DNA of 64,000 nt from Datnioides undecimradiatus (lineage: Eukaryota > Chordata > Actinopteri > Lobotiformes > Datnioididae): contig WARS01000030.1 of assembly GCA_008933995.1 (NCBI GenBank), forward strand, positions 2,807,501-2,871,500, in the 5' to 3' direction. A program made the position numbers and the translations under genes. Every line of letters starts with the position of its first letter. The stretch's first letter is position 1. Under the pieces are notes generated by a model. That model saw only the letters and a list, made by a program, of their open reading frames with translations, was not told where the DNA came from and searched no databases. Shown here one piece after another: positions 62,791 to 64,000 of the stretch.

Positions 62791-64000
62791 CTCTCCTCTC
62801 TCCTCCTCCTGACACCCCATCCGTTGGTTTCAATTAATCAGCCGTGGAGGGGGATTTATTCAGTCCATGCCCAATGGGATCCTTTGGTATGTGGCCCCAA
62901 TGGTAGCAGGTTGAGAAGCCACGGTCCACACTGTCTTTAGGCCTATTACTCTCACCTCACAGCCCACTCATAAAGAGAGCTTTGAGCGGCCTGTTTTTGG
63001 GGGGATCCGGTGGGCTTTTTGTCCCATAATAGCCGAGTGGATTCAGTCACTGCAGACAGACATGTTTACTAAACTCTGCGTAGGTGGAGCAAGGGAGATT
63101 ACGTGTGCCACTTTGAATAACCGAGGCCCGTCTGGGGAAAGTCTGCAAAATGACAACATGTTTTTTTGCTTGACGCGCTGGAAGGATCACTTCGGACTAG
63201 GTGTTATTTTAAGCTAATTGGTTTATCTGACCTGACGGTCTCCGGGGTGGAGGGGGGGGTGGCTTGTGTAAAAGAGTGATTTAAGGAGATTCACACTTCC
63301 TGATTGCATATATTTGCATGTTTTGTGATTTGAATATAAAAGATTGAGCAAAATTGAATGCAAGACACTATGTGAATCAGTGGCTGCTTACTTCTTGACA
63401 AGAAAAAAATGTTTTTCCACATCTGGTACTGAAGAGAACTCCCTTTGTTACACACACCTTGATCTCTCTTGAAAGTGATGAAGTAAATGTCGTGGAAAAC
63501 TCACATTGATTAACTTTGTGAATGCACCATCGCTGTTCACCGTCAGGAGGCCCTTGTGACTTTGCCTGATGCAAGAGGAAGGCCTACATCATGCTGTGGT
63601 CTGAGATCCCAACAGCACCTACATTGCAGCCGTAGTGCATCAAGATCAGATTGCTGGAGCTGTTTGGAGCTGTTCCTGTGCAGGCAGAAGGTCAACCGTG
63701 TAGCGTGCAGGGAGCTTTACAGCACAAGATGCAGTCCAACTCCATCCTAGTTCAACATCACATTTGCCAATTCATAAGACCAAAAGCAATATTTTTTATT
63801 CATGTTCTGCCCTGTGACTGCAGCAAGTTAATACCTGTGTTTGAAACGCAATAAATTAATGCCACAAGACAGCTGAGGTGCTGGATTCACCTGCTACATC
63901 CATCAACATGTAAAGGTCTCGCTTTATGAGCAGCCTTCTCAGTCATTACTACTACTTCTGTGGTAGTTCCTGGTGCAGTCAGTGACTCACATTCAGTCAA

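Larger units (their letters stand above)
50002..64000. other. Probable slc6a9 intron, running off the window end
   Basis: No transporter exon was seen on either strand. Contents are the repeats at 52.4 and 55.6 kb, the CACTG element at 53 kb, the microexon candidate at 59.86 kb, the tandem AT-rich repeat at 61.2 kb and several microsatellites. The remainder shows nothing I can name. Confidence 0.4.

Overview
This window looks like nuclear DNA from a teleost fish, probably a percomorph (spiny-rayed) species. Coding sequence is split by introns with GT/AG boundaries. Dinucleotide microsatellites are frequent. Several diverged interspersed repeats match families I remember as common in percomorph genomes; these family calls are from memory, not from a search. 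There are no operons, phage genes, CRISPR arrays or rRNA/tRNA genes. Most of the 64 kb is intergenic or intronic.

Layout. 1-1,440 is repeat-derived. 1,441-9,500 is mostly unannotated, with one isolated TATA-type promoter candidate near 7,752. The only complete protein-coding gene is a three-exon Kruppel-like factor on the + strand (coding parts within 9,701-11,285, 451 residues). It has a CACC/CCAAT/TATA promoter just upstream and a 3' UTR of about 1 kb ending at a poly(A) signal near 12,269. I read it as the KLF2/4/17 group and favour klf17. 12,300-32,000 is a long intergenic stretch with old repeats, a 23-bp inverted repeat pair, two strong palindromes and a promoter-like block near 21,300.

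At 32,379-32,408 and 49,960-50,001 there are two very short exons. Each starts with ATG and ends in phase 0 at a good splice donor, and they encode 10 and 14 residues. Their lengths and end residues resemble the two alternative N-termini (1a and 1b) of the glycine transporter GlyT1, slc6a9. In human, SLC6A9 is a neighbour of KLF17, so the two gene calls support each other. The common slc6a9 exons are not in the window; if the call is right, 50,002-64,000 is intron. In biological terms the window would pair a transcription factor gene known in fish for primitive blood and hatching gland with the start of a synaptic/glial glycine transporter gene. The link is synteny only; they do not form one pathway.

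The clearest oddities are an exact 19-bp Tn5 mosaic-end (Nextera adapter) sequence inside the klf17 3' UTR, which marks an assembly artefact; a 584-bp CACTG-terminal inverted-repeat element with a TTA target duplication at 52,966-53,549; and a 50-bp retroelement tail flanked by a perfect 12-bp target duplication at 12,386-12,459. I found no novel multi-gene system.
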